Positions 1 through 9,811 of a stretch of 64,000 bases of DNA are shown one piece after another (positions within the stretch are counted from its first letter, which is position 1; each line of letters begins with the position of its first letter). Below the pieces are notes generated by a model. The model was given only the letters and a program-made list of their open reading frames with translations, was not told the origin of the DNA and made no database searches. Origin of the DNA: Chersky-840 sp963811775. Its GTDB lineage: Bacteria > Actinomycetota > Acidimicrobiia > Acidimicrobiales > UBA8190. The DNA lies in NCBI GenBank assembly GCA_963811775.1, contig CAWESO010000001.1, positions 310,001 to 374,000 on the forward strand, given 5' to 3'. The translations under genes were made by a program, and so were the position numbers.

Positions 1-214
1 CCTCGAGCTCGCGGCGTCGCACGCCGGCGATGTCGGCGCGCACCTCGGGGGTGTCCATGGCCGGGTTGAGGATGTCTCCCTCCTCGCCCCCGGTGCAGCA
101 CACCAGCACGGTGTAGATCCCCTCGGCGTGGTAGCGCGCCACCGAGGCCGGGCCCTTGGAGGCTTCGTCGTCGGGGTGGGCGTGGACGGTCAGTAGACAC
201 AGGCGCGTGCTCAT
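1..214 (-). CDS. mca: PIG-L/LmbE deacetylase, mycothiol S-conjugate amidase-like (partial)
   Basis: Only the first 71 codons are inside the window; the gene runs off the left edge. The N-terminus carries the zinc-binding HAHPDDE motif at residues 11-17 of the LmbE/PIG-L family, followed by a CCTGGEEGD stretch typical of mycothiol S-conjugate amidase (Mca) and its relative MshB. These enzymes hydrolyse GlcNAc-Ins amide bonds in mycothiol biosynthesis or detoxification, in the cytoplasm. The start is the ATG at 214-212. Mca is more likely than MshB from the motif context, but the C-terminus that would decide is missing. Mycothiol enzymes are restricted to Actinobacteria, which fits the rest of the window. 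Confidence 0.8.
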   Translation of the reverse strand, partial: MSTRLCLLTVHAHPDDEASKGPASVARYHAEGIYTVLVCCTGGEEGDILNPAMDTPEVRADIAGVRRRELE

Positions 215-416
215 CACTCTCACGGTACCCCGACGGTCGTGCGGCCCGGTCAGTGAGCGGGGGCTGGCGCCAGGGCCGGCGGGCGGGGTCGCTCGGGACC
301 GCTCCGGGGTGGCTCCGGGGGCCTGGCCTCTGCCGGCTCGATCGTGCGCAGCCGCCGCCGACCAGGCGCTTCGCGCGGCGACTGGGCCATGGACCTCCCC
401 TATGCTCGGGTGTGTC

Positions 417-1220
417 ATGGGTCTCTTCCAGCGGTTTCTGAACATCTTCCGGGCCAAGACCAACAAGCTGCTCGACCGGGTCGAGGACCCCCGCGACACG
501 CTCGACCTCTCCTACGAGAAGCAGCTCGAGAACATCCAGAAGATGCGCCGCAGCATCGCCGAGGTGGCCACGGCCAGGAAGCGGATCGAGATCCAGGCCA
601 ACCAGCTCCAGCAGCAGGCCGCCAAGCTCCAGGACCAGGCCCGCATGGCCCTGGCCCAGAACCGCGAGGACCTGGCCCGCGAGGCGCTCAGCCGCCGGGC
701 CGCCGTCGGGGCCGAGCTCACCGACCTCGAGGCCCAGCACGACCAGATCGCCGCCCAGCAGGACAAGCTGGTCGAGACCTCGACGCGGCTGCAGGCCCAG
801 GTCGCCGCGTTCCGGACCCGCAAGGAGACGCTGAAGGCCTCCTACAGCGCAGCGCAGGCCCAGACCCAGATCGGCGAGGCGGTGGCCGGCATCTCCGGGT
901 CCATGAGCGACGCCGGCGCCACCATGCAGCGCGCCGAGGACAAGATCGCCCAGATGCAGGCGCGCGCCGGCGCCATCGACGAGCTCCTGGAGTCCGGTGC
1001 GCTCACCGACCTCGGCTCGAGCTCCGACGACATCCAGGCCAAGCTGAACAAGGTCAGCGCCACCTCCCAGGTCGATCGCGAGCTCGCGGCGATGAAGGCC
1101 GAGCTGGCCGTCGCCCCCACCCCCGTCCTCCCTTCCGCCGCGTCACCCCACGGGGCAGAGGCGGCGGCGCCCGCCGTCGACCCGGCGCGCACCGTGCTCC
1201 CCCCCACTTCCCCGACCTGA
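417..1220 (+). CDS. pspA: PspA/IM30 family phage shock protein
   Basis: The 267-residue product begins MGLFQRFLNIFRAK, the amphipathic helix that lets PspA/IM30/Vipp1 proteins bind stressed membranes. An almost continuous Gln/Ala/Glu-rich coiled coil follows to about residue 190, then a low-complexity Ala/Pro tail that ordinary PspA lacks. The ATG at 417 was chosen because the family always starts with this helix; the frame is open further upstream but codes for nothing recognisable. PspA polymers stabilise the inner membrane under envelope stress. The gene is followed 24 bp later by htpX and then pspAB, a conserved actinobacterial stress cluster. Confidence 0.93.
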   Translation: MGLFQRFLNIFRAKTNKLLDRVEDPRDTLDLSYEKQLENIQKMRRSIAEVATARKRIEIQANQLQQQAAKLQDQARMALAQNREDLAREALSRRAAVGAELTDLEAQHDQIAAQQDKLVETSTRLQAQVAAFRTRKETLKASYSAAQAQTQIGEAVAGISGSMSDAGATMQRAEDKIAQMQARAGAIDELLESGALTDLGSSSDDIQAKLNKVSATSQVDRELAAMKAELAVAPTPVLPSAASPHGAEAAAPAVDPARTVLPPTSPT

Positions 1221-1244
1221 CACACGACCCGAGGTGAATGCCTG

Positions 1245-2174
1245 ATGGCGATCAATCGCCGTATCCCTGCCGATCGGGGCCTCACGGTCCGGATGTTCAT
1301 CACCGGACTGCTGATGGTGCTCCTCTACGCCCTCGTCATCGGCATCCTCTTCGCCGTCGGCCTCAACCTGGGCCTCATCCTGGTCTTGGCCGCCGCGTTC
1401 TTGTTCTGCCAGTACTGGTTCTCCGACAAGATCGCCCTCTTCGGCATGCACGGGCACATCGTCACGCCCGAGCAGGAGCCCGAGCTCCACGGCATCATCG
1501 ACCGGCTGTGCGCCCTGGCCGACATGAAGAAGCCGCGCGTGGCCATCGCCGATGTGGACATGCCCAACGCCTTCGCCACCGGGCGCAACCCATCCAACGC
1601 CGTGGTGTGCGCCACCCGCGGCATCATGCGCCGCCTCGACGAGCCCGAGCTCGAGGCCGTCCTCGCCCACGAGCTCTCCCACGTGGCGCATCGCGACGTG
1701 GCCATCATGACCATCGCCAGCTTCCTGGGGATGGTGGCCGGCCTGATCACGCGCTTCACGATCTACGCGGGGATCTTCGGCGGCTTCGGGGGCGGCAGCA
1801 ACGATCGCGGCGGAGCCGGGCAGGCAGCCATGGTCGAGCTGGCCGTGATCGTGGTGTCGGCCATCATCTACGCCATCAGCTTCCTCCTCACCATGGCCCT
1901 GTCCCGCTATCGCGAGCTGGCCGCGGACCGCTCCGGGGCCATCCTGATCGGCCGCCCCTCGCTGCTCGCCTCGGCCCTCGTGAAGGTCACCGGCGAGATG
2001 TCGCGCATCCCCACCCGGGACCTGCGCTCGGCCGAGCACTTCAACGCCTTCTTCTTCACGCCCGCGCTGGCCAAGGGCACGAGCCTCTCGTCACTGTTCT
2101 CCACCCATCCCCCGTTGCAGAAGCGTCTCGACCAGCTGGCCAAGCTCGAAGCCGAGATGAACCAGCCCGGATGA
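1245..2174 (+). CDS. htpX: HtpX-like M48 zinc metalloprotease
   Basis: This 309-residue membrane protease has two N-terminal transmembrane segments (about residues 17-40 and 42-58) and the M48 zinc site HELSH at 142-146. A third ligand region, RELAADRSGA, lies near residue 225. Further hydrophobic segments at about 155-175 and 190-215 surround the active site. HtpX degrades misfolded membrane proteins alongside FtsH. Length and architecture match the family. Its position between pspA and pspAB, with short gaps (24 and 46 bp), suggests one envelope-stress operon. Confidence 0.95.
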   Translation: MAINRRIPADRGLTVRMFITGLLMVLLYALVIGILFAVGLNLGLILVLAAAFLFCQYWFSDKIALFGMHGHIVTPEQEPELHGIIDRLCALADMKKPRVAIADVDMPNAFATGRNPSNAVVCATRGIMRRLDEPELEAVLAHELSHVAHRDVAIMTIASFLGMVAGLITRFTIYAGIFGGFGGGSNDRGGAGQAAMVELAVIVVSAIIYAISFLLTMALSRYRELAADRSGAILIGRPSLLASALVKVTGEMSRIPTRDLRSAEHFNAFFFTPALAKGTSLSSLFSTHPPLQKRLDQLAKLEAEMNQPG

Positions 2175-2220
2175 GGCCGCCCACGGCCGGGGCCCGGCGA
2201 CCACCCGGGGCAGCGTCCTG

Positions 2221-2937
2221 ATGGGCCTGTTCGACACCCTCTTGGGCCGCACCAAACCGGTGAAGGCCAATCTCGACGCCCTCTTCAACCTCGCCAACGC
2301 GGCCATCACCTTGCAGGTGACCTCGGGGCTGTTGCCCACCGGACGCGCCGGGGTGTGCTTCAAGCCCCCGTCGGGCCAGCCCTTCGCCGAGATGCAGGCC
2401 GAGCTCGAACAGCTCCTCGCCACCCCCGACGACGCGGAGACGACCCCGACCCCCGGGACATCGACCGGCGCCCCGGCGAGCTCCCCGGTGCCCGTGGCGG
2501 CGGGCGCGCCGGCCACGCCCGTCGTGCGCCACGTCGGGGACAAGTTCGGCTACCGCTGGATCGTCGTGGAGGCCGCCGCCGTCGACGACCTCGTCACGCG
2601 CGTGCACATGGTGCACTCCTCGCTCCAGGACGCGGGGTGGAGCACGCAGCTGCTGTGCTCGGTCTTCGGGTTCGCGCCCGGCCCCGCCGGTGGGGCCGGC
2701 GGCCCCAGCGCGGACACCGGCGCGCCCGCCGCCGTCTCCGACGGCGAGGCCATCACCCGGCCGCTCTACCTCGTGTACCTGGCCAAGCAGGGGACCTTCT
2801 ACCCCTTCGCCCCCACCGGCGCCGAGCAACGTGACAACGAGCTCGAGCTGCGCCTGAAGGGCGTGCTCGCCGACGACCTCCCCATCGAGCCCGACCTGTC
2901 CCGGTGGTTCCCCATGTGGGACCTCCCCATCGCCTAG
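2221..2937 (+). CDS. pspAB: PspA-associated protein PspAB
   Basis: The 238-residue protein starts MGLFDTLLGRTKPVK and ends RWFPMWDLPIA, both characteristic of the actinobacterial PspAB family found next to pspA and htpX. Conserved blocks at about 12-60 and 100-145 are separated by a variable Pro/Thr/Ala-rich linker (about 75-100); a second Gly/Ala insert lies near 160-175. No catalytic motif or membrane segment is visible and its biochemical role is unknown. The small partner PspAA, often present in such clusters, is absent here. The next gene is convergent, 17 bp away. Confidence 0.82.
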   Translation: MGLFDTLLGRTKPVKANLDALFNLANAAITLQVTSGLLPTGRAGVCFKPPSGQPFAEMQAELEQLLATPDDAETTPTPGTSTGAPASSPVPVAAGAPATPVVRHVGDKFGYRWIVVEAAAVDDLVTRVHMVHSSLQDAGWSTQLLCSVFGFAPGPAGGAGGPSADTGAPAAVSDGEAITRPLYLVYLAKQGTFYPFAPTGAEQRDNELELRLKGVLADDLPIEPDLSRWFPMWDLPIA

Positions 2938-2954
2938 GAAGCCGGCCCGCGCCG

Positions 2955-3987
2955 TCAGGCGTAGGGGTCCCAGGCCGGCGGGCCGGCGTCGAGCGTGGTC
3001 GAGGCGCCGCCCCACCAGGTCGAGCACGTCCTCGGGGTCGAGCGTGCTGGCGGGACCGTCCGCCAGGTGCAGCGCCCCGGTGATCGCCCCGGCCCCGTCG
3101 AAGACCCAGCGTCCGCCGGCCGTCTCGGCCCGGGTGAGCTCGGCCGCGGCGGCGCTGAGATCGACCCGGGGCCGGGGTCGTCGGTGCTCGAGGCGGACCC
3201 ACGACTCGTAGCGGTAGCGGACCTCGACGCGGCCCCCGGCCACGGTGGCCACCCGCAGGCACGACGTGCTCGAGTGCACGGCGGCGCGGTGCAGGGGCGC
3301 GCCGGCCCAGGCCGCCCCCGACGCGTCGGGATGCCCCACGTCGACCCGGACGATGGCCAGGTCGCGCTCGGGCCGTTCCTCGATGGTGGCCCAACCCTGG
3401 GCCAGCGCCGCGCCCGAGGCCTCGAAGGCCCCGTACTCCGGCGCCCACAGGGCCCGGTGGCGGTGCGGGTCCTCGGCCAGCGCGGGCAGGATCGACAGCG
3501 CCTGCGACGCGGCCCACGCCGTGGGATCGGCGTCGGGCCCCTTCGGAGGGGCCACGTCGAGCGCCGCCGCCGCCGCCTCGACGTCGGACAGGGCGTCCAA
3601 GGCGAAGGCCACCTGGGCCGGGTGTCGTTCGGTGACCACGTCGAAGTCCCCGGCCCGCGCCGCTGCCACGAGGAGCTCGCCGTGCTCGGCGGCCAGGCCC
3701 TCGACACACAACAGGGCGAGCGCGATGACGCCGTCGGCGTCGTAGTGGTCGACCGACACGGCATCGGCGCCGTCGGCGACGCGGGCACCACCCGCCAGCG
3801 CCCGCAGGACGATGCCGGCCGACACGTCGTGCCACCAGACTTCGGGGGTCGGCGTGCGGGGCCAGTGCGACAACGTGCACACCGTGCCCGGCCGGGGTGC
3901 CCCGTCCACGATGACGTGGCGCCGGCCGGCGAGGCGCGCGGCCGGGACGTAGGCGAAGGCCGGGCGCCGGGCGCGGCGCTCAGTCAC
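2955..3987 (-). CDS. DUF6687-like protein with a probable 3' frameshift
   Basis: The product (GTG start at 3987, overlapping the end of the dehydratase gene by 8 bp) contains the acidic block VSVDHYDADGVIALALL near residues 78-95. It resembles DUF6687-type proteins of Actinobacteria; that assignment is from memory of the family and the function is unknown. From the start to about 3013 the frame has excellent G/C third positions. After the G/C run at 3003-3013 the good codons move to the neighbouring frame, which ends in WDPYA and stops at 2955, while the original frame reads on through the antisense of pspAB. A one-base insertion, real or a sequencing error, is the simplest explanation. Confidence 0.62.
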
Positions 3988-4278
3988 CCGGCACAGACAG
4001 GGCGTCGATCCGGCGGGCCAGCTCGAGGTCGAGACGGGTGAGACCGCCGGCGGAGTGCGTGGTCAGTCGCAGCGTGACCGTGTTCCAGCGGATGTCGATG
4101 TCGGGGTGGTGGTCCATGGCCTCGGCCAGGGCCCCGACGGCGTTGACGTAGGCCAGTGCGTCGGCGAAGTCCGCGCCTCGGCGCGTCTTCACGATCTCGT
4201 CCCCGTGGCGCTCCCAGTCCATCCCGTCGGCCAGGGCGACCTCGACCGCCTCGGCGTCGAGGACCTCGACGGCCGGGG

Positions 4279-4282
<4 letters not shown>
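3980..4282 (-). CDS. phhB: pterin-4-alpha-carbinolamine dehydratase
   Basis: This 100-residue protein has the family signature DHHPDI with H58-H59-P60 and a third histidine in the LTTHS motif (H76). These residues dehydrate 4a-hydroxytetrahydrobiopterin. In bacteria without phenylalanine hydroxylase the enzyme is thought to act on molybdopterin or folate by-products, or as a DNA-binding cofactor. It starts with a GTG whose last two bases are part of the fumC stop (GTGA overlap), so it is probably translated by coupling to fumC. Confidence 0.9.
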
Positions 4283-5664
<1,382 letters not shown>

Positions 5665-5688
5665 CAGCACACCACCTCCACCACGAAA

Positions 5689-6009
5689 CTACCCCCGCTC
5701 GACGTGCGCCCGGATCGAGGTGCCGTCGTCGCTGAGCCAGCCCTTGGACCGGGCGTAGTCGAGCATGGCGGCGAAGTCCTCGTCCCACGACGCTCCGACC
5801 GATCCCGCCGCCAGGCGCCGCACCGCGGCCACGCGCACCAGGGCCTCACCGTCGCCGTCGAGCACCCCCACGTCGTCGGAGCGCAGGGCCCGGTCGAGGG
5901 TGACGCTGTCCCCGTGGCCGCGCACCGTCACGTGGAATCGACCGCAGTCGTCGGGGTCCTCGAGCCCGACCGCCACGGGATCCGTCGTCATGTCCACTAC
6001 GACCTGCAT
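5689..6009 (-). CDS. hypothetical protein, 106 aa
   Basis: A 106-residue, acidic soluble protein starting MQVVVDMTTDPV at an ATG preceded by a purine-rich GGAAGGAGC ribosome site. It has no membrane segments or catalytic motif that I recognise. The first 50 residues look like a beta-rich domain and the rest is helical, ending in DYARSKGWLSDDGTSIRAHVE. Codon use is typical of the genome, so it is probably a real gene. It is co-directional with fumC and may share its transcript. Directly upstream lies the 15-bp tandem repeat at 6043-6102. Confidence 0.7.
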   Translation of the reverse strand: MQVVVDMTTDPVAVGLEDPDDCGRFHVTVRGHGDSVTLDRALRSDDVGVLDGDGEALVRVAAVRRLAAGSVGASWDEDFAAMLDYARSKGWLSDDGTSIRAHVERG

Positions 6010-6042
6010 GGGCGCTCCTTCCGTCTCGGTTCCGGGCCGCCC

Positions 6043-6102
6043 GTCACGGGCACGGCGGTCACGGGCACGGCGGTCACGGGCACGGCGGTCACGCGTGCGC
6101 CG
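6043..6102. repeat. 15-bp tandem repeat, about 4 units
   Basis: The unit GTCACGGGCACGGCG occurs three times exactly (6043-6057, 6058-6072, 6073-6087) followed by a degenerate copy to 6102. It fills the gap between the small unknown gene and the SDR gene. Units keep a C(G/C)GGTCAC core also found in the repeat at 8861-8946. Confidence 0.85.
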
Positions 6103-6121
6103 GTGCCGGGCGCAACGCCGC

Positions 6122-6928
6122 TCACCACGGCATGGCCACGCCGCCGTTGGGCCGCAAGATCTGCCCGGTGACAAAGCGCGATGCGTCCGATGCCAGGTAC
6201 AGCACGGCGTAGGCGATGTCCTCGGGCTGTCCCACCGTGCGCAGCGGCGTGGACCGGGCCACGGCGTCGAGCACGGCCTGGCGATGGGTCTCGTCCACGG
6301 TGCCGTCCGCGGCGGTGAACCGTCGGCCCGTCATGGCCGTCTCGACGAACCCCGGGGCCACGGCGTTGACCCGCACGCCGTGGGGCCCCATCTCCGTGGC
6401 CAGCACCCGGGTGAGCTGGACCACCGCCGCCTTGGCCATGCCGTAGCCGGCCAGGCCCGGCGAGGGCGTGTCGATGGCGGCCGAGGCCATGTTCACGATC
6501 GAGCCCGAGCCCTGTGCGCTCATGACCCGCGCCGCGGCCCGACAGCCGTGGAACACGCCCTTCAGGTTCACCGCCAGGATGCGGTCGAGGGTGTCGTCGT
6601 CGAAGTCCACCACGGCCGCCTGCACGATGATGCCGGCGATGTTGGCCATGACGTCGAGGCGACCGAGCTCGGAGACGGTCGCTCCCACCAACGCGTCGAC
6701 CTCGGCCGGCACCGTGACGTCGACCGGGCGGGCGACGGCGACGGCTCCGGTGTCTCTGACACTGGCGGCGGTGGCCTCGGCGCCGGGCCCGTCGAGGTCC
6801 GCGGACAGCACCGACGCGCCGGCCGTCCCGAGCAGCAGCGCCGCGCCGCGCCCGATCCCCGACGCGGCGCCGGTGACCACGGCCACTCGTCCGGAAAGGT
6901 CGAAGCGCTCCAGCGCCGCCGGGCTCAT
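6122..6928 (-). CDS. SDR family NAD(P)-dependent oxidoreductase
   Basis: A 268-residue classical short-chain dehydrogenase/reductase. The cofactor motif TGAASGIG is at residues 19-26, the NIAG stabilising motif follows near 96, and the catalytic Ser and YGMAK motif lie near 146 and 160. The C-terminus ends in the usual ILRPNGGVAMPW strand. The substrate cannot be read from sequence. The ATG overlaps the stop of the IclR gene (ATGA), so the two are co-translated. It is last in a five-gene minus-strand unit. Confidence 0.92.
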   Translation of the reverse strand: MSPAALERFDLSGRVAVVTGAASGIGRGAALLLGTAGASVLSADLDGPGAEATAASVRDTGAVAVARPVDVTVPAEVDALVGATVSELGRLDVMANIAGIIVQAAVVDFDDDTLDRILAVNLKGVFHGCRAAARVMSAQGSGSIVNMASAAIDTPSPGLAGYGMAKAAVVQLTRVLATEMGPHGVRVNAVAPGFVETAMTGRRFTAADGTVDETHRQAVLDAVARSTPLRTVGQPEDIAYAVLYLASDASRFVTGQILRPNGGVAMPW

Positions 6929-7800
6929 GCCGGCGCGCTCCCGTGGATGGACTCGGTCACGCGCCGCGCCGCGTGCACCAACGCGTCGCCGAAGCGCGGG
7001 ATCTCCTCGCCGCTCAGCTTCTCGGGCAGCCCCACCACCGTGAGCGCCAGCGCCACGGCGCCGTCGGACCCGAAGACCGGAGCCGAGATCTGGCTGAGGC
7101 GGTAGGTGGCACCCTCTTCGAGCTCCTGGAGGAGGTACTCCTCGTGGGCGAAGTCCTCCACGGCCACCGCCAGCGCCCGGCGCCGGCTGTCGCGGCCCGA
7201 CAGCGCCCGGCTCAGCTTCACGTTGGCGACGGCCTCGAGGTTGAGCGCGTAGCCGCGGGCCCGGATGGCGGCGAGGGCAGAGCGCAGGCGCTCTTTGTCC
7301 TGCGTCGTGGCCGAGGGACCGAGGCGGTCGAGCCACGACTCCACGGCGTCGGGCCCGGCCCAGGCCAAGAAGACGGTCCCGAGGGGCGGGGCGAGCGGGA
7401 CGCGCTGGCCCACGGTGAACGCCAGCCACATGGGGCCGGGCCGACCGGCCGTGGCCAGGAGCACCATCTCGTCGCCGACCGTGCTCGACGCCACCACCTG
7501 GGCGGCGAGGTGGGCGGCGAGCTCCTCCATGACCGGTCGGGCGTGGTCCACGAGGTCGAGCTGGCGGGCCCCGGCGGCGTGGCCCGCGGCGATGAGGGCG
7601 GGCCCCAACGTGTAGGTCTTGTCGACGGGATGGCGCAACAACCACCCCGATTCGGTCAGCGCCATGCACACCCCGTGCGCGGTGGCCTTGGACATGCCGA
7701 GGGCACGCGCCAGCTCCGACAGGCCGAAGGACTCCCCCGGTCGCGACACCAGGAAGTCGATGACGGTCACCACCCGCTCGACCGACGGTGACCCGGCCAT
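6925..7800 (-). CDS. IclR family transcriptional regulator
   Basis: The 291-residue protein has an N-terminal winged helix-turn-helix (about residues 5-65, with LSELARALGMSKATAHGVC as recognition region) and a C-terminal GAF-like effector domain (about 80-275). IclR regulators usually control a neighbouring catabolic gene set in response to a small aromatic or organic acid. Here the gene sits inside the cluster of SDR, SGNH hydrolase and LLM flavoenzyme genes. A palindrome at 10971-10986 ahead of the first gene is a candidate operator. Start is ATG 7800, 2 bp after the hydrolase stop. Confidence 0.93.
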   Translation of the reverse strand: MAGSPSVERVVTVIDFLVSRPGESFGLSELARALGMSKATAHGVCMALTESGWLLRHPVDKTYTLGPALIAAGHAAGARQLDLVDHARPVMEELAAHLAAQVVASSTVGDEMVLLATAGRPGPMWLAFTVGQRVPLAPPLGTVFLAWAGPDAVESWLDRLGPSATTQDKERLRSALAAIRARGYALNLEAVANVKLSRALSGRDSRRRALAVAVEDFAHEEYLLQELEEGATYRLSQISAPVFGSDGAVALALTVVGLPEKLSGEEIPRFGDALVHAARRVTESIHGSAPA

Positions 7801-7802
7801 CG

Positions 7803-8870
7803 TCAGTCCCCGCGCCCGGCGCGCCCGACGGCGCCGGCGACAGCCGATCCGAACACCTCGGCCAGCCGGGCGTGGCCGGCGTCGCCGGGATGGATGCCGT
7901 CGGCCAGCAGGTCCGCGCCGAGCACACCGGCCCCGGGGACGAGCACGATGTTGTCGTCGCCGGCGGCGAGCCGGTCCCGCACCGCCTCCTCCATGGCGAC
8001 CCGGAGGTCGTCGAGGGTGGCGCCGAGGCGGTTCGGGGTGTCCTCGGCGTCGGGACGCACGACGGGGCTCGCCACCACGATGGGGGTCTCCGGATGCCCT
8101 TGGCGCACGATGTCGAGGAACGCCCTCGTGGTCTCGCGCATCATGCCCGCGCTGTGCGGCGTGCGCGTCCAGCAGTTGGTCCCGTGGGTGATCGACACCA
8201 CGTCCGCGGCCAGCGCCGCCACCGCTTCGGCGCAGGGGATCTCGCCGCGCGCCGAGCCCGCGTAGCCGAGGTTCACGAGATCGAGGCCGTGGCGGCGCGC
8301 CGCCACGGCCCCCCAGGCCAGCGCGGGGGCGCTCGCCACCCATCCTTCGAGCAGCGAGTCGCCGTAGGCGATCCACCGTGGCCCGACCGGAGCCGGCTCG
8401 AGCGCCCCACCCACGGCGCGCAGCGCCAGCACCTCGGGCTTCATGCCCTCGGGGAGGTAGACCACGGCGGGCCCGTCGCTGGCCGCACCGAGCGCCAGGG
8501 TCACGGTGCCCGCTCCGAGCACGGCGGGCTGCTCGTCGACCTGCTCGCCGCCGCGCCACAGGGCGAACGTGGTCCCCGCCCCCGCCCCCCGGTATCCGAG
8601 ATCGTCGGTGGCGGTGGTGTAATCGAGCTCGAGGGCCGGTGCGTCGCCCACCAGTTCGAGCCTGACCCCGGCCGGGATCTGCGCGCACTGCCAGGTGTCG
8701 GCGGGGAGCCGGGCCGCGTCACGGGGATCGAAGCGCGGGTAGGCGATCCCGGGCGCGCCCCGCCACGCACAACCCCGCACGAACGGCTCGACGTCGGGGG
8801 ACCGACCCAGCTTCGCGCCCGGCGTGGCGCTCGAGGTCCGGACCGGGCCGGACGCCACCTCGCCGGTCAC
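7803..8870 (-). CDS. SGNH/GDSL hydrolase family protein
   Basis: The 355-residue protein combines an N-terminal beta-sandwich-like region (about 25-150) with an SGNH hydrolase domain. Block I is YGDSLLEGW (about 168-176, nucleophile Ser), block II the Gly in GYAGSARGE, block III HGTNCW and block V DGIHPGDAGH with the catalytic Asp and His. This layout recalls two-domain carbohydrate esterases. No signal peptide is seen, so it is likely cytoplasmic. The GTG start at 8870 lies inside a tandem repeat, so the true start could be a little downstream. Confidence 0.85.
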   Translation of the reverse strand: MTGEVASGPVRTSSATPGAKLGRSPDVEPFVRGCAWRGAPGIAYPRFDPRDAARLPADTWQCAQIPAGVRLELVGDAPALELDYTTATDDLGYRGAGAGTTFALWRGGEQVDEQPAVLGAGTVTLALGAASDGPAVVYLPEGMKPEVLALRAVGGALEPAPVGPRWIAYGDSLLEGWVASAPALAWGAVAARRHGLDLVNLGYAGSARGEIPCAEAVAALAADVVSITHGTNCWTRTPHSAGMMRETTRAFLDIVRQGHPETPIVVASPVVRPDAEDTPNRLGATLDDLRVAMEEAVRDRLAAGDDNIVLVPGAGVLGADLLADGIHPGDAGHARLAEVFGSAVAGAVGRAGRGD

Positions 8871-8946
8871 AGCGCGCCGGTCACAGCGCGCCGGTCACAG
8901 CGCACCCGGTCCCCAATGCGCCGGTCACCGGTGCGCCGGTCACAGG
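8861..8946. repeat. 14/15-bp tandem repeat with CGCCGGTCAC core
   Basis: Three exact 14-bp units CGCCGGTCACAGCG start at 8861, 8875 and 8889. A degenerate unit follows, then two more CGCCGGTCAC copies at 8919 and 8934. The array spans the gap between the hydrolase and SDR genes and reaches into the hydrolase start and the SDR stop. Its core resembles the array at 6043-6102. Confidence 0.85.
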
Positions 8947-9758
8947 TTGTCGGGCACCGGGTAGGGGAACTTCACCCCCACGCCACCGTCGACCGACAGC
9001 ACCTGCCCGTTGACATAGGACGACAGGTCCGACGCCAGGAACACGATGGCGGCCGCGATGTCCTGCGGGAGCGCGACGCGATCGAGCGGGGAGTTCGCGG
9101 CGTTGACGGCCCGTCCCTTCTCGCCGAGGTATCCCGACACCCGCGGGGTCCACACGATGCCCGGCGCCACGGCGTTGACCCTGATGCCGATCGGCCCCAG
9201 CTCGACGGCGGCGGAACGGACCAGCCCGATGAGCCCGGCCTTGGCCGCGCCGTAGGCGGCGTGGCGGGGCGCGGCGGTGAGGCCCGACGCCGAGGCCACG
9301 AACACCATCACTCCCCCACCGGCGTCGCGCAGCGCCCGACCGCCGACCGACACGGCCAGAAAGGCGTGGCGTAACACGATGTCGTGGTGCCAGTCCCACA
9401 GCTCGTCGTCGAGGTCGAGCAGGCCCCGGTACTGGGCCATGCCCACGATGTCCACGATCCCGCCCAGGCCCGTCGCCCCGATCTCGCTCAGCAGTCCCGG
9501 CGCCTCGGCGAAGAGCCGTTCGGCATCGGCGCGCACCGTGGCGTTGCCGACCCAGGCCACCCCGCCCACCTCGGACGCGATGTCTCGGGCCAGGTCCTCG
9601 TCGAGGTCCACGCAGCACACCTTGGCCCCCGCCTGGGCGAGGGCGTGGGAGGCCTGGCGGCCGATGCCCTGGCCCGCGCCGATGACGACGATGCCCCGGC
9701 CCTCCATGCGCAGCATGGACAGATAGTCGGGGACCTCGGAGTCGTCAGAACGCGTCAT
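8940..9758 (-). CDS. SDR family oxidoreductase
   Basis: A 272-residue short-chain dehydrogenase. The dinucleotide motif GAGQGIG (27-33) differs from the canonical TGxxxGIG by having Ile-Gly ahead of it. The catalytic tetrad region contains SASGLTAAPRHAAYGAAK, with Tyr and Lys in YGAAK. The C-terminal VNGQVLSVDGG strand is standard. The substrate is unknown. It lies between the LLM flavoenzyme and the SGNH hydrolase on the same strand, which suggests a shared degradation or modification pathway. It is a distant paralogue of the SDR at 6122-6928, not a recent duplicate. Confidence 0.92.
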   Translation of the reverse strand: MTRSDDSEVPDYLSMLRMEGRGIVVIGAGQGIGRQASHALAQAGAKVCCVDLDEDLARDIASEVGGVAWVGNATVRADAERLFAEAPGLLSEIGATGLGGIVDIVGMAQYRGLLDLDDELWDWHHDIVLRHAFLAVSVGGRALRDAGGGVMVFVASASGLTAAPRHAAYGAAKAGLIGLVRSAAVELGPIGIRVNAVAPGIVWTPRVSGYLGEKGRAVNAANSPLDRVALPQDIAAAIVFLASDLSSYVNGQVLSVDGGVGVKFPYPVPDNL

Positions 9759-9811
9759 CGGTCCTCACGCACGCTCGTGATGCTCAGGACGAAGGGAGGG
9801 CGGGGCGGGCG

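Noticed and set aside
156..416. N-terminal extension of PspA
   Set aside because: The family starts with the MGLFQRF helix at 417; the upstream residues are Arg/Pro-rich with no homology and overlap the start of the mca-like gene.
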